DNA of 64,000 nucleotides from Durusdinium trenchii (taxonomy: Eukaryota; Sar; Dinophyceae; Suessiales; Symbiodiniaceae): contig CAXAMN010018724.1 in NCBI GenBank assembly GCA_963970005.1, positions 30,498 through 94,497 on the forward strand, read 5' to 3'. Under the pieces are notes generated by a model. That model was given only the letters and a program-made list of their open reading frames with translations. It made no database searches and had not been told where the DNA came from. This document shows positions 30,068-39,748 of this stretch, in pieces. Both the position numbers and the translations under genes were made by a program. How positions within the stretch are numbered: position 1 is the stretch's first letter; every line of letters starts with the position of its first letter.

Positions 30068-30316
30068 CCAGCTTGGTTTTGGGTCAGGCAGGTGGAGTAG
30101 GTACCTTTTGCAGTACCTGGCCAAACCCCTGCCCAGAACAACCTCCAGACCACGCAAATCGGAGACACCGTGGCTGTGGTGGGCTCCTGTCCCGAGCAAC
30201 TCAGCTGAAGTTGGTGGTGTTTCACTCGTTTTTCAAGACCTTGGGTTCGAGCCCATGGAGGTTCTGGCCACGATGTTTTCAGTACTTTCAGCAAGCGAGT
30301 CCGTAAGTCTTGGTGT
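30068..30316. repeat. Local duplication, copy 1
   Basis: About 250 bases starting AGCTTGGTTTTGGGTCAGGC are repeated almost identically in the same orientation at 31853-32122. Copy 1 lacks a 14-base insertion (AAAGAACATTGCAA) present in copy 2. Confidence 0.9.
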
Positions 30317-30759
30317 TCCAAAACTTATTGATATTGAGTTTTAACAATTTATTTTTAATTGATTCTGCAACATCAAAAATCATATTCAAGTTGACCCAAT
30401 GTCGAAAACAAGGTTCCAGCAGTTGGCTTCAAGGTTGAGGCTGCCTCTTCTTGGTTGGCTGCATCTCCTGATGCCTTTTGCACCTCTGCCAAACTGAGTT
30501 TCCCCAGTTTGTTCAAATTTCTTTTCTTCAACATGCTTGCTTTTATGCTGTTGCTTGAACCGCTTCCTTTCCCTTTTGCAATGATATGATTTCACTTTCC
30601 CTTTTGCCGAAAGATTGTTCAGATTTCATTTGTTCAACGAATTGCCCTTCGGTTTCCCTTTTGGCAAGTAGGCCAAAAGTTCACACAATAAAACCTGCGA
30701 AGAAGGGTTTCAACCCCTTGCTGAAAACCCCCTTGCTGAAAGGGTAATCGAATCCCATG

Positions 30760-31085
30760 GAAAAGGAAGAGGAAGAAGAAAAGGAAGATGAAAAGGAAGA
30801 GGAAAAGAAAAAGGAACAGGAACAAAGGAAAAAAAATAAGGAAAACAGGAACAGGACCTAGAAAGGGAAAAGGAAAGGAAGAGGAAAAGGAAGAGGAAAA
30901 GGAAAAGGAAGAGAAGGAGGCAAAGGAACAGGAAAAGGAAGAGGAAAAGGAAAAGGAAGAGGAAAAGGAGGAGGAAGAGGACAAGGACAAGGAAGAGGAA
31001 TAGGAAAAGGAAGAGGAAGAGGAAAAGGAAGAGGAAAAGGAGGAGGAAGAGGAAAAGGGAAAGTAAACAATGAACAAAAAGGAAA
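30760..31085. repeat. Polypurine tract, ~325 bases
   Basis: Almost pure GGAAAAGGAAGAGGA-type sequence on the plus strand with only a handful of pyrimidines. Long open frames on both strands (Lys/Glu or Phe/Ser/Leu) are consequences of composition. Such tracts can form triplex or H-DNA. Confidence 0.95.
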
Positions 31086-31179
31086 AGGACGAGAAAGAGA
31101 AAAAGGAAAGGAACAAATAAGAACATGGTTCGGTTTGTTGATGATCTAGTCTACTGGTTTTCTGCTTTTTAAAAATGCA

Positions 31180-31285
31180 ATCTGATCAAAGCTGATCAAA
31201 TTTGATCAAGTTTGATCAAATCTGTTCAAATTTGATCACATTTGATCAAAACCATGGTCTTGATCAAAGTTGATCAGATTGATTG
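31180..31285. repeat. TTTGATCAAA palindrome cluster
   Basis: Eight or more copies of TGATCAAA/TTTGATCA spaced about 10 bases apart, many being the perfect palindrome TTTGATCAAA. Confidence 0.85.
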
Positions 31286-31329
31286 CATTTGTTGTAAAGC
31301 CTTAATTTCATGAATTAAGTTTTGGCCAC

Positions 31330-31830
31330 AGTTTGAGTCATTAGATTTTGTTCCCTCAACTCTCCTCACAAAAAATTGTCCACCGTTTTAGTCATGAGAT
31401 TTTGCTTCCTGAACTCTCCTCACCAAAAAAGTTTGTGCACAGTTTTAGTCATTTGATTTTTCTTGTTTCATCCAATATTTTGTCAACATCAACAGTTTTA
31501 GTCATTCAGTTTTCGTTCTTTAACTTCCCTCACCAAGTTTTTGTCCACAGCTTTAGTCATTAGAAGTTGTTTCCTTAGTTTCCTTCACCCCTAAAGATTG
31601 TCCACAGTTTTAGTCATTTGATTTTGTTTCCTTTCTCTTACCCAAAAATTTTGACCACGGTTTTTGTAATTAGCTTTTGCATCAAGAAATGTCCTCACCG
31701 AAGATTTGGCCACAGTTTTAGTCATTAGATTTTGTTTCCTTACTTTCCTTCACCCAAAAAAAACGGTAAATCGTTTTAGTCAAATCATTAGACTTTGTTT
31801 CCTTACTTTCCTTCACCCAAAAAATCATGT
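31330..31830. repeat. Tandem repeat, ~60 bp units, about 8 copies
   Basis: Diverged units of CCACAGTTTTAGTCATTAGA, TTTTGTTTCCTTACTTTCC and TTCACCCAAAAA. T-rich on the plus strand; no coding. Confidence 0.85.
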
Positions 31831-31852
31831 TCCTTTTCCTCTTCCTTTTCCT

Positions 31853-32122
31853 TAGCTTGGTTTTGGGTCAGGCAGGTGGAGTAGGTACCTTTTGCAGTAC
31901 CTGGCCAAACCCCTGCCCAGAACAACCTCCAGACCACGCAAATCGGAGACACCGTGGCTGTGGTGGGCTCCTGTCCCGAGCAACTCAGCTGAAGTTGGTG
32001 GTGAATCACTCGTTTTTCAAGACCTTGGGTTCGAGCAAAGAACATTGCAACCATGGAGGTGCCGGCCACGATGTTTTCATTTTCAGTACTTTCCGCAAGC
32101 GAGTCCGTAAGTCTTGGAGTTC
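31853..32122. repeat. Local duplication, copy 2
   Basis: Partner of 30068-30316. It is preceded at once by a pyrimidine stretch (TTCCTTTTCCTCTTCC) that is the reverse complement of the polypurine tract. Confidence 0.9.
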
Positions 32123-32186
32123 TGCTGAAAGTTGAAACCATGGACTCTTCCATGGGCCCAGTCGCGTGCACATGCACTTGCTGCAC

Positions 32187-32388
32187 CTGCTGCACCTGGT
32201 GCGCCTGGTGTGATGGGGCTGAAGCTTTATGACAAGTGGCTCCAACAAGCCAGCAGCCAGCCTCCTGCACCCAGTGAGCCTTTCGAGGCAAAAGGCGCAG
32301 AGGAGGTGGAGGCTGTGGATGAAGCTTCACTATCCACCGAGGAGCTGGAACTCCTCAAGTTGCTGCCCCAGGAGAGTGTGAGGGGCAA
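32187..32388 (+). CDS. Candidate exon, acidic protein
   Basis: The frame reads GLKLYDKWLQQASSQPPAP, then an acidic stretch (EAKGAEEVEAVDEASLSTEE) and LELLKLLPQESVRGK, ending at a consensus donor GGCAAG|GTAGGC. Composition and the strong donor support a real exon. The Met just before GLKLYDK could be a start codon. No family recognised. Confidence 0.5.
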
Positions 32389-32691
32389 GGTAGGCGAGCC
32401 CTGTAGGTCCAGATTTGTATATATTTATATCAATGGCTGCGGGAACCAGGCAAGAAGATTAGGACTTCCGGCGGCGTTACTTATCCAGGCACCAAATGGC
32501 AAATGGCAGGCTTTGATGCTGTTCAGCTGCTAAAGGATGCTTGAACTTCAACAGGGCTTGGCTGACCAGAAGCATCTGCTCTATGATGCATGCAAGAAAA
32601 AACAATACTGAAGTCATATAAACACAAATATAACCAATTTCGAAATAGCTATATAGAAAATATAATATTGTTAGTATATAAGAAAATATTT

Positions 32692-33000
32692 CTAAAATAC
32701 ATCTAAATATAGTTTTTCCTCAGTGAGGTCATTCAAAAATTTTTCTTTTGAGATCTTGAAAACCTTCAAGTGGCCGCCGGCTCTGAGCTCATCGATGCAG
32801 GCTTTAGCCTCAACTGAATTGGCCAACCCACTTGACCTTTGCGTGATATCTGTGGAAACTCTATGCCTGTATTCGGTTCTGGCCCCCCTGGCCTGCTCAA
32901 ATGCAGCATCGGAAAGCCTCCTCAGGGCACCCTGCCTATTCAAGCAATCATAGCTGTGGCTTAACATTTTCCCGAACTGGGTGAACCCCATTCCTGACAA
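32692..33000 (-). CDS. Small ORF, 102 codons, unknown
   Basis: The product reads MSGMGFTQFGKMLSHSYDCL, then RHRVSTDITQRSSGLANSVE and HLKVFKISKEKFLNDLTEEK to a TAG. Even amino-acid use and a helical pattern suggest a real protein or last exon. No motif recognised and no neighbour to join it to. Confidence 0.4.
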   Translation of the reverse strand: MSGMGFTQFGKMLSHSYDCLNRQGALRRLSDAAFEQARGARTEYRHRVSTDITQRSSGLANSVEAKACIDELRAGGHLKVFKISKEKFLNDLTEEKLYLDVF

Positions 33001-36000
33001 CCTGTTCTAGTCTTCCCCGGCTCTTGAACAATCTAAATGCATTCTGGGTGCAATGGCTCATTGAGATCCGAGGACAGCAGAACAACCATCCGAAGTCATT
33101 CTATGAAATTTGGGTTGTTGTGTTGTGGTAGTTAACGAGGTGATTGCCCAGTACATGTTACTGCATGTATAGTTCTTTGTTTCGTACACCAAGGAAGGGC
33201 CTCGTGAATCTGGTTCTTGGCCACTTGGAGGGTTGAAAAGTGAATGAATTATCACGGAAAGGCCCCGGGTTGTGAAGGGATGCAAGATCATGGAGGGTGA
33301 CACTTGTCACTTATCATAATCTAAGAGTTTTCCATCTCAATCCCACCTCAAATGGATCTGTCCGATCTTAAAAACCCAAGACCTCCCAGTGTAGCGTAGC
33401 TGCTGGGCATTGCCGGGTTTGTCTACAGAGGAGACCTCGAAAGACCTCTGTGAACAAATATGAAACGTGGTTGTCGGGGTGGGACTTGGCAAACTGATCG
33501 ATCAAAACTGGATCCAAACTTGGCCATCAATCAAGTTGCTGATGGGTGCTGATGAGGAAGACCTGCAGGTTTTCGAGATTCATCATGTTTTTTGTGTTTT
33601 GCCAAAGGGCTCACCAAGATAGACAGTTTTGGTTGCTTTATATTATAGGGTTGAGGCAGGGGTGGTATATGGCAAGTCCTTAGATCGGGTTGCTTGGGGC
33701 TGAACATGAGAGTTCTGATGGGAAGACCATCCTTTCTTCACACGTTTGCTTGTCCGAAAACCGCCCCCCTTCCCCAATCCCACGAACTGCTCGTTTGCAA
33801 CAAACAGCGGAAACGAGCCATGGCCTCCGCCCTAGTTGCGATGGAGTCCTAGAGTTGCCTCAACTCGTCGTCGACGGACACCACGGAAACTCGCATGACG
33901 TCCCACTCATCGAGGCTATGTCCGGGACGCGGGCTTCGAGCAGGTGCGCGCGGCGAATGGGGTGACACTCCAGGCACCGCAGCTTCTTCCAGGCACCGCC
34001 GGGTTCCGCCGACCGCATGGTGCCACCGCGGAGAATCGGCTTCCACCGGGGGTGGGAAGGATCGGCTCGGTGTGACGTTCGGGATGAGAAGACGTGCGTG
34101 CGAAATCGCTGAGCACCGCTGCTGAGCTGGGGGTTCTCCACTGCGCTTTTGTGCTTCAGCGAAGTGGTTTGGACTGGTCATGGATATGGATATTTTTGGA
34201 CTGGATGGACAAAGTAGTTGTTCTATAGTGAACGAATGTGAACAAATATGTGGGTCGAGCAAACCCTTGTGAGAGTCGAGCAATGCTAGCAGTGCTTGCA
34301 GCAGCCAAGATATGCGACCTGGACTTGAGCGCACGGCAAATTGGTCACGAAGTCACTTCGGGAGTATACCATATTGGGAGCTGGACGCCAACTTGGTAGC
34401 CAACTTGGTCGACAAAAGCACCTCTTTGGGCGTCGGTCGTGTGCATTTTACTTATTATACTGACATTATTATATGTTGTATAATTGATGTTGGCACAAAA
34501 GGGGGATAGACACCAGGTAAATAGGATCCACGTTCCAGGTGCATTCTTGCAACATTGCAATTGGTTTCCAGATGTCAATAGTGATCACACAAGAAAGGTA
34601 CGCAGATTGACAAAGATTGGCATATGTGTTCCAACATGCTGGATGCAGGGTTTTGCATCCTGCATGTTGGAACACACAATGCCACGTTTGTCTCGTCCGG
34701 TTTTCATGTCTAAAGTACTGATTGCACCAACCAACGGTGAGACACCACACCAGACACGTGGAAGGTGGGAGCGCCCTTCCGCACCAACACCGGCTGCCAA
34801 GGGGCGTCTGGATGGTCGAAAGATCCCTTTGCTGCCGTGGTGGGCATCAAGTCCACAGGCTGATGTCCTGCTTGTCGCCGAAACCATGGTGGTCGTTTTG
34901 TCGAAACCAAGCACAGCAGCCGAAACCAAGCACGGCACTTTCTCGACGTTAGTTTTGGGAGTGTATAGAAACTCCTCGACAGGGATCTTGATTGACACTG
35001 AAAACTTTTCAGCTTTTCTACAGCCAATATAGTGTTACCGTGTTGTTTGTTCTTCGGCAGCAAGATGATGTTTGCATCTTGCCAGCTTTTGGTACATAAT
35101 CTTCTGGCCTAGATGGTTGTGTTCGGTCCATCATAAATCTGTTGTCCCCCATGTCACCTGGTGCAGATGTGTTTTCCTTCTGGAAGAAGTCCTCATTGAT
35201 CTTTGGAACTCGTGATGAGGTTCCCATGGAGAAGCCTCCAAATCCCTCTTGTTTGATCTCGTTTACAGAGTTTCACTAAGCCTCGCTGGTTCCGACTTTG
35301 AGTTTGCAGTTGGCATTTGATAAATGCAATGGCCCAGAATTGGATTGCTGTAAGTACTTCTCAAAACCAGGCCACCGTTGAAATCAGAAGATAGAATAGG
35401 ATGAAACTGAAGCATGAGACTGTTTGTTTGTGTGAACCAAGCTAGAGACTTCTTTGATGTGAGCTAAATCTCGTGAGTCAGGTCGTTTGAATCGATCCGT
35501 CGAGAATTTTGGCCCGCAGCGCCCTAGAGTGAAACCTCAGTTTGCTGGGACTTGGTTTTGCAGAGCAAGAGATTTTTTGATGGCGGCTGTGGAGCACTTT
35601 GACTGCTTCGAAGGATAAACATCAGCATTCAAACCATTTCAAACCGCAGAGAAAATGACCCAATAAAAGTCAAGACGATACAAGCCACGATGCGACGGTT
35701 GCTGGTCCGACGGTAGATATTGGAACGATTCCTTTATGTCGAGTGTGGATCCGAACTTAAGCAACGAAAAAGCCCGGGGGAGTTTGCTCCAAATGTTGCA
35801 GACACGATGTTGAGCTACTTTTTGTTCGATGTTGCGTGCTTTCTTCTCGGCGACTGAAACGATCCAGGTACTCTATTGATCTCTATTGGCTTCATTCTGG
35901 GTGGGTTGTCCTCAACCTTGTTTCCAGCAACATAAAGTATTGTTTGGGAGTTTGAGCTGGTCAGCCATGGGAAGGACATTTGTTGAAGTTGTGCATTGGG

Positions 36001-36045
36001 AGAGTCAGAGAGCCCACGTGATGGTATGACATACCATGACATCTT
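33001..36045. other. Gene-poor stretch
   Basis: Overlapping short frames on both strands, none with a convincing motif. A G/C-rich patch at 33840-34130 reads on the minus strand as DEWDVMRVSVVSVDDELRQL and could be an exon. The only clear structure is the hairpin at 34625-34676. Confidence 0.45.
34625..34676. repeat. Strong hairpin, 23-bp arms
   Basis: TGTGTTCCAACATGCTGGATGCA-type left arm (34625-34647), six-base loop GGGTTT, right arm 34654-34676. The arms pair with a single mismatch. It is compact enough to be a small-RNA precursor or the core of a short inverted-repeat element. Confidence 0.85.
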
Positions 36046-36145
36046 ATGACCTTCAGACTACAGCAGTACATAACAACAGCATTTCATTGTGAGTGTGTGT
36101 GTGTTTTATTAAAGGTGGTTTTGTTTTGTGATTTGTTCAGTCTAG

Positions 36146-37204
36146 ATGTGCGATGTTGTGCTGGTGCATGCTCTGGTGCATGTTTGCCTAAGGCACCTTC
36201 ACGTGATCTATGCCCATTTGTGTCTATCATTTCTCATGGTGGCTTGGCGATGTGGTGCCTTTGAATGTCTCAACGTGTCTCGTGTAAAGGAATCAAAGGA
36301 TGATGAGCATAGGAGTTTGAATGAGATGACAAGGGAGTTGATGCTGGAACTGCTGGCAATTGTGAGCATGGGTGTGCCTGCATTGGGTGGACTGGGACTT
36401 GGCTATTTCATCGTGCACTTGCCCGAGTATTACAGGAGCCGGAATGCATATAAGGAACTTCCCATGCTCTTTTGGATCGGAGTCATTGGGACAATCCTGG
36501 ATCATATGAATCTTCTGAGCTATATGTTCATTTTTGAACAAGCAACAGATGGCAAGGGTCTATATATCTATGATGGAATTGGCCCAATCTCACCCAACTG
36601 CGATCAACTGGCTTGCATGGTCTTTGTGTTGACCCTCCGTTCAATCCATGCAAAAGATAAAGTGAGGAACGAAAAGAACAGGCAGCGTATCGAGCTAGGT
36701 TATATACGCAAGGCTGACCACAAGCACAGTGACAAAGTGAACTGTGTACGTTGGGTATGGTGGTGTTTGATACCACTTCCACTGGCCATTTTGCGTTTTC
36801 TTGTGTCTTTGATTTTGGTCTGTGTTGCGATCGACTTGCACGGTCACGATCCAACATCATGGACATTTTTGTCATCGTTCTTATCTGCCAGAGTGCTGAG
36901 TGGAATCGGGCTTTTCATTGTGCTGAAGGACATGTTTCAACAGATTTTCAAACAGCTTGATCACATTGAAAAAAAATTGGATGTGATGAACGACGTGGCA
37001 AAGACGCTACCTCACCCCTTCGCTGACGAAGCAGAAACTGAAGGGCTGGAATATACCTGGCACTTTTTGGGGCCGGAAGAAACTGAGGACATAGAAGAAT
37101 ATGCATATACCTCTGGGGTGGCCCTACGCGGCATGCAGTCCATGGAGCCGCGACAAGACAGACGTGGCCGCCGCGACACGGTCGCCTCGAGTTGCTTAGA
37201 ATGA
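36146..37204 (+). CDS. Multi-pass membrane protein, unknown
   Basis: Single open frame of 352 codons, the longest apparently intronless host-type ORF here. Hydrophobic segments at about residues 68-91 (LLAIVSMGVPALGGLGLGYF), 102-128, 152-165, 200-228 (LIPLPLAILRFLVSLILVCV) and 244-264 (VLSGIGLFIVL) suggest four to five membrane passes. An amphipathic helix follows (MFQQIFKQLDHIEKKLDVMN), then an acidic tail (EETEDIEEYAY) and a basic end. The true start may be Met-62 or so (MTRELMLELLA), since the first 60 residues are Cys/His/Val-rich and atypical. No family recognised. It shares its KD-x-FQxIxKQLD helix with the next gene. Confidence 0.6.
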   Translation: MCDVVLVHALVHVCLRHLHVIYAHLCLSFLMVAWRCGAFECLNVSRVKESKDDEHRSLNEMTRELMLELLAIVSMGVPALGGLGLGYFIVHLPEYYRSRNAYKELPMLFWIGVIGTILDHMNLLSYMFIFEQATDGKGLYIYDGIGPISPNCDQLACMVFVLTLRSIHAKDKVRNEKNRQRIELGYIRKADHKHSDKVNCVRWVWWCLIPLPLAILRFLVSLILVCVAIDLHGHDPTSWTFLSSFLSARVLSGIGLFIVLKDMFQQIFKQLDHIEKKLDVMNDVAKTLPHPFADEAETEGLEYTWHFLGPEETEDIEEYAYTSGVALRGMQSMEPRQDRRGRRDTVASSCLE

Positions 37205-37234
37205 CCTTTCTATAATTTTCCCTGGAATTCCCTA

Positions 37235-37358
37235 AACATATGACTCTTTCATACTCTTTCTAAGAAGTTCAAAACATATGACTCTTTCTAAACATATGAC
37301 TCGTTCTATAGGTTTTCTAGGAAGTTTTGATTGAAAACATATGACTCGTTCTAAGAGC
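37235..37358. repeat. Tandem repeat, AAACATATGACTCKTTCTA, 4 copies
   Basis: Four copies of AAACATATGACTC(T/G)TTCTA with spacers of 0-25 bases, between the two membrane-protein ORFs. The spacers also repeat (TTTCTAGGAAGTT / TTTCTAAGAAGTT). The last copy runs into the next ORF. Confidence 0.85.
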
Positions 37359-37736
37359 CACATGAGCCGACACAAGGTGTGTATTGATATGCCCAAGATG
37401 GGAGAAACAGTCACTCATATGCCTTCCCTGATTGAGTGGAAGGAAGCTTCGTGTCAGGATTGGTTAAAGAGGTGGCATTACATTCGAACGACCTTCTTGG
37501 ATGAACAGTTCAGCCTAGATGCCATCCTTGGCATGTGCGTATTAACCATGCTCTTTTGCGCTTTGCAACTGGGAGCAAGCTGGTTATGTTTTGATCCACA
37601 TCAGAGCAACTTCACTTATCAAGGACTGCATTCAGCAATGGCCATCGCTTTCACTGTAGCCTTTGGAGCAATTTTTATGTACCTCTCACGCGTGTGCATC
37701 AAGGACATCGTTTCTGGGGAATTCCAAGCGGGTTGA
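37341..37736 (+). CDS. Membrane protein exon, paralogue of upstream gene
   Basis: 131 codons with two hydrophobic segments (ILGMCVLTMLFCALQLGASW and AMAIAFTVAFGAIFMYL), ending in RVCIKDIVSGEFQAG. The final IKD corresponds to LKD of the 352-codon protein, after which that protein continues FQQIFKQLD. The matching sequence is found about 225 bases downstream at 37961, so the last residues before the stop are probably intron. The start may be Met-18 (MPKMGETVTHM), as the first codons are part of the tandem repeat. Confidence 0.55.
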   Translation: MTRSKSHMSRHKVCIDMPKMGETVTHMPSLIEWKEASCQDWLKRWHYIRTTFLDEQFSLDAILGMCVLTMLFCALQLGASWLCFDPHQSNFTYQGLHSAMAIAFTVAFGAIFMYLSRVCIKDIVSGEFQAG

Positions 37737-37960
37737 GCTTGTGTTGTTCTTTGTCTTGAGAGGGAGATGAACTTAGCTAAGGCAGAAAGGCAACGTGAAG
37801 CAGCATTGTTTAGTGATAGCATAGCCAGGTCTAGAATATATACATGTATTCTCCAAACCAAAATTGCAGATCTGATGCTCGAACATTGTGACATGAATGT
37901 ATTAATGATCCGTAATTGAACAGACAAAAATAAACGGAGCAAACTGGATCTCTAGATCCA

Positions 37961-38093
37961 GGTGAACGAACTCTTTCAGAAGATCTTGAAGCAGCTGGAC
38001 GAGCTGAGCTCTCGGACTTGGCGTGAAAAGGGCTACGAACACTTTCAGATAATGCAAGACTTCAAGGCAACCATTGAAGCTGGAGGCTAGGGG
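37961..38093 (+). CDS. Last exon of the second membrane protein
   Basis: After ATCCAG|G the frame reads VNELFQKILKQLDELSSRTW, then REKGYEHFQIMQDFKATIEA and GG to a TAG. VNELFQKILKQLDEL aligns with MFQQIFKQLDHIEKKL of the upstream gene and restores the paralogy lost at the stop of the preceding frame. The donor in the preceding exon is not fixed. Confidence 0.5.
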
Positions 38094-38096
38094 CAG

Positions 38097-38846
38097 ATGA
38101 GGTGGAACAAACTAAAGTTGGCGTGGGTCAAAAGAACGAAAGCAAAAGCAAACACCCTACTTGACACAGATAATCCAGTGTATCTTTTTTCCTGGTCGAT
38201 GTTTTCACTCCTGGACTACATTGGCCACGCGGTGAGAAAGAACGATCACCCCATTCATCGATCGTTCCAGGTCCAAGGGGAACGGTTCATTTGTGCCAGG
38301 GTCCTGGACAAGGGAACTGTATATGTAAGACCTTGGTCAGTTTTACCGGATTGTGGCGATTTCTGGTGCAATTTAATCCTCAAGGTGATTTGCTTAGGAG
38401 AGTTCATGGTTCCTTGGCGGGAGCTGGGCCGTTCGATCGGCGCCGAAGCCTTCCGCCTCGGTCTTGCTTGGGTTGGACACCTCGTGAAGGAGGAAGAGGT
38501 CATAGGTGCCTGCCACAAGGCTAGAGCTGAACTGGAGGGGGAGCGTTTTCAGTTCCTGGCTTTGAATCAGACACTGCATCAGTGTCAGAGCGACTTGGAG
38601 ATTCATAGATCGCAGAGCCTGCTCCTTTTCATCGTTTTTGGCCTGGTTTGCTTTTGTTGCGGATTGCTTGGAGGTTTCGTGTTGTGGCACCATCCCAAGA
38701 GTCAGAACAAAAGGGCTAGGAAGCCTGTCAGAACGGTAAAGGGTGAGCCTGTGTTTTTCCAAAGCCTGAAGAAAGCCGTCGCTGCACTACCCATTGAGAG
38801 CGATGGGAAACTCGGCTGGAAGTGGGGGACACCTACAGTGAGGTGA
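38097..38846 (+). CDS. Retroelement 5' ORF with membrane segment
   Basis: 249 codons. The N-terminal part is basic (KLAWVKRTKAKANTLL). The middle reads YVRPWSVLPDCGDFWCNLIL and EAFRLGLAWVGHLVKEEEVI. A single hydrophobic segment (LLLFIVFGLVCFCCGLLGGF) is followed by basic residues. A membrane-anchored or gag-like role is inferred from position only. The frame ends in TGA right after KLGWKWGTPTVR, but the next ORF continues in the adjacent frame from the run of five G at 38824-38830. One extra G would join KLGWKWG to DTYSEVIRLDGGKLP, so this is probably one polyprotein with a one-base deletion. Confidence 0.6.
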   Translation: MRWNKLKLAWVKRTKAKANTLLDTDNPVYLFSWSMFSLLDYIGHAVRKNDHPIHRSFQVQGERFICARVLDKGTVYVRPWSVLPDCGDFWCNLILKVICLGEFMVPWRELGRSIGAEAFRLGLAWVGHLVKEEEVIGACHKARAELEGERFQFLALNQTLHQCQSDLEIHRSQSLLLFIVFGLVCFCCGLLGGFVLWHHPKSQNKRARKPVRTVKGEPVFFQSLKKAVAALPIESDGKLGWKWGTPTVR

Positions 38847-39748
38847 TTCGGCTCGATGGTGGAAAGCTGCCTGGAGGGATCCGAAAGAACCAGACATACC
38901 TGCCAGAACACAGTCCGGAAGGGGAGTTCACACCCGAGGAACTTCTTGGTTTGACCCGTAGGGCCATGGATGAGGGCTTCACGTCAAGGCCTAATCGAAG
39001 GGTCCATGGGAAGCTGGTTGGAGGTGTTCGAGTTCCCCCCAAACCTACTGGCAAAGAAGGTGATGAAACATCGGATCACTTGTGGGTGGTCGTTTACACC
39101 AGCAGTGGAAAGGGAGTTGGAGACGAACTGGCCCCACCTACAGGGGGGGAGACTCACCTGGTCGGGGGCCGGGAGTATGCTTTGTTCAGTATGGGTGGCC
39201 ATGACTACCTATGTCGCCGCATGAGCAATCTGGAAGCAGAGACATTGAGCAAGCAGGCCACTCCATCCAAGAAAGACGACTCCACCGATCTCCGTGTCCT
39301 TCCTGTCTTATTTGACGCCGCAGAGGAGCGTTGGAGAACACTGAGTGAAGCGATACCTGAATATGAGGAGATCGAGTTTGATGATTTCCCGTTGTCGGGT
39401 CCGCGTACAGTCTACCGCGACGTGAGGCAGTTGAGGCGGCAAGGAATGGACTTTATACAGCATCATGAGTCTTGGCTGAAAAAGTCAGGTGTCAGATCCT
39501 CAGACCGCAGTGTATATGAGCATGGTTGCTTGTGCAGGGCTCTGAACTTTATGGCCTCCTACGACCAGCTGAACCTGCCATCCCTGGCCAGTGCAGAGGC
39601 GCTGAACCGGCGGAGGACATTGATTGAAGTGGCACATCAGGGACGACCAGACGCCCCTTCATATGAGGGTTCAGAGGAGATCATGGGGATGCGAGAGGCG
39701 GCCGATGGTTCGGTCATTGATCCTGCGTTGACACAACATGCTGCTTGA
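38822..39748 (+). pseudogene. Retroelement linker ORF, interrupted by TGA
   Basis: 308 codons: SEVIRLDGGKLPGGIRKNQ at the start, a region with LWVVVYTSSGKGVGDELA, the acidic EYEEIEFDDFPLSGPRTVYR, and VYEHGCLCRALNFMASYDQL. The DFPLxGPRT and CxAL-x-x-A-x-x-YDQLN segments recur in dinoflagellate retroelement polyproteins upstream of the RT. The frame stops at TGA 39746-39748 (QHAA-stop-RQAAHAEILKQ) and simply continues in the same frame into the RT ORF, so the stop is an in-frame nonsense change in one long polyprotein. Confidence 0.6.

Noticed and set aside
30120-30200. Fragment IGDTVAVVGSCPEQLS in both copies of the duplication, reminiscent of a starch-binding CBM20 domain
   Set aside because: Only about 16 residues, followed by a stop, and without the expected next strand; too little to claim.
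30634-31126. 160- and 138-codon ORFs rich in Phe/Ser/Leu and a Lys/Glu ORF
   Set aside because: All are readings of the polypurine tract; stops are absent because of composition, not selection.
38822-38846. Programmed ribosomal frameshift between the first two retroelement ORFs
   Set aside because: The run is only five G with no slippery heptamer or following structure recognised; a simple one-base loss explains it better.
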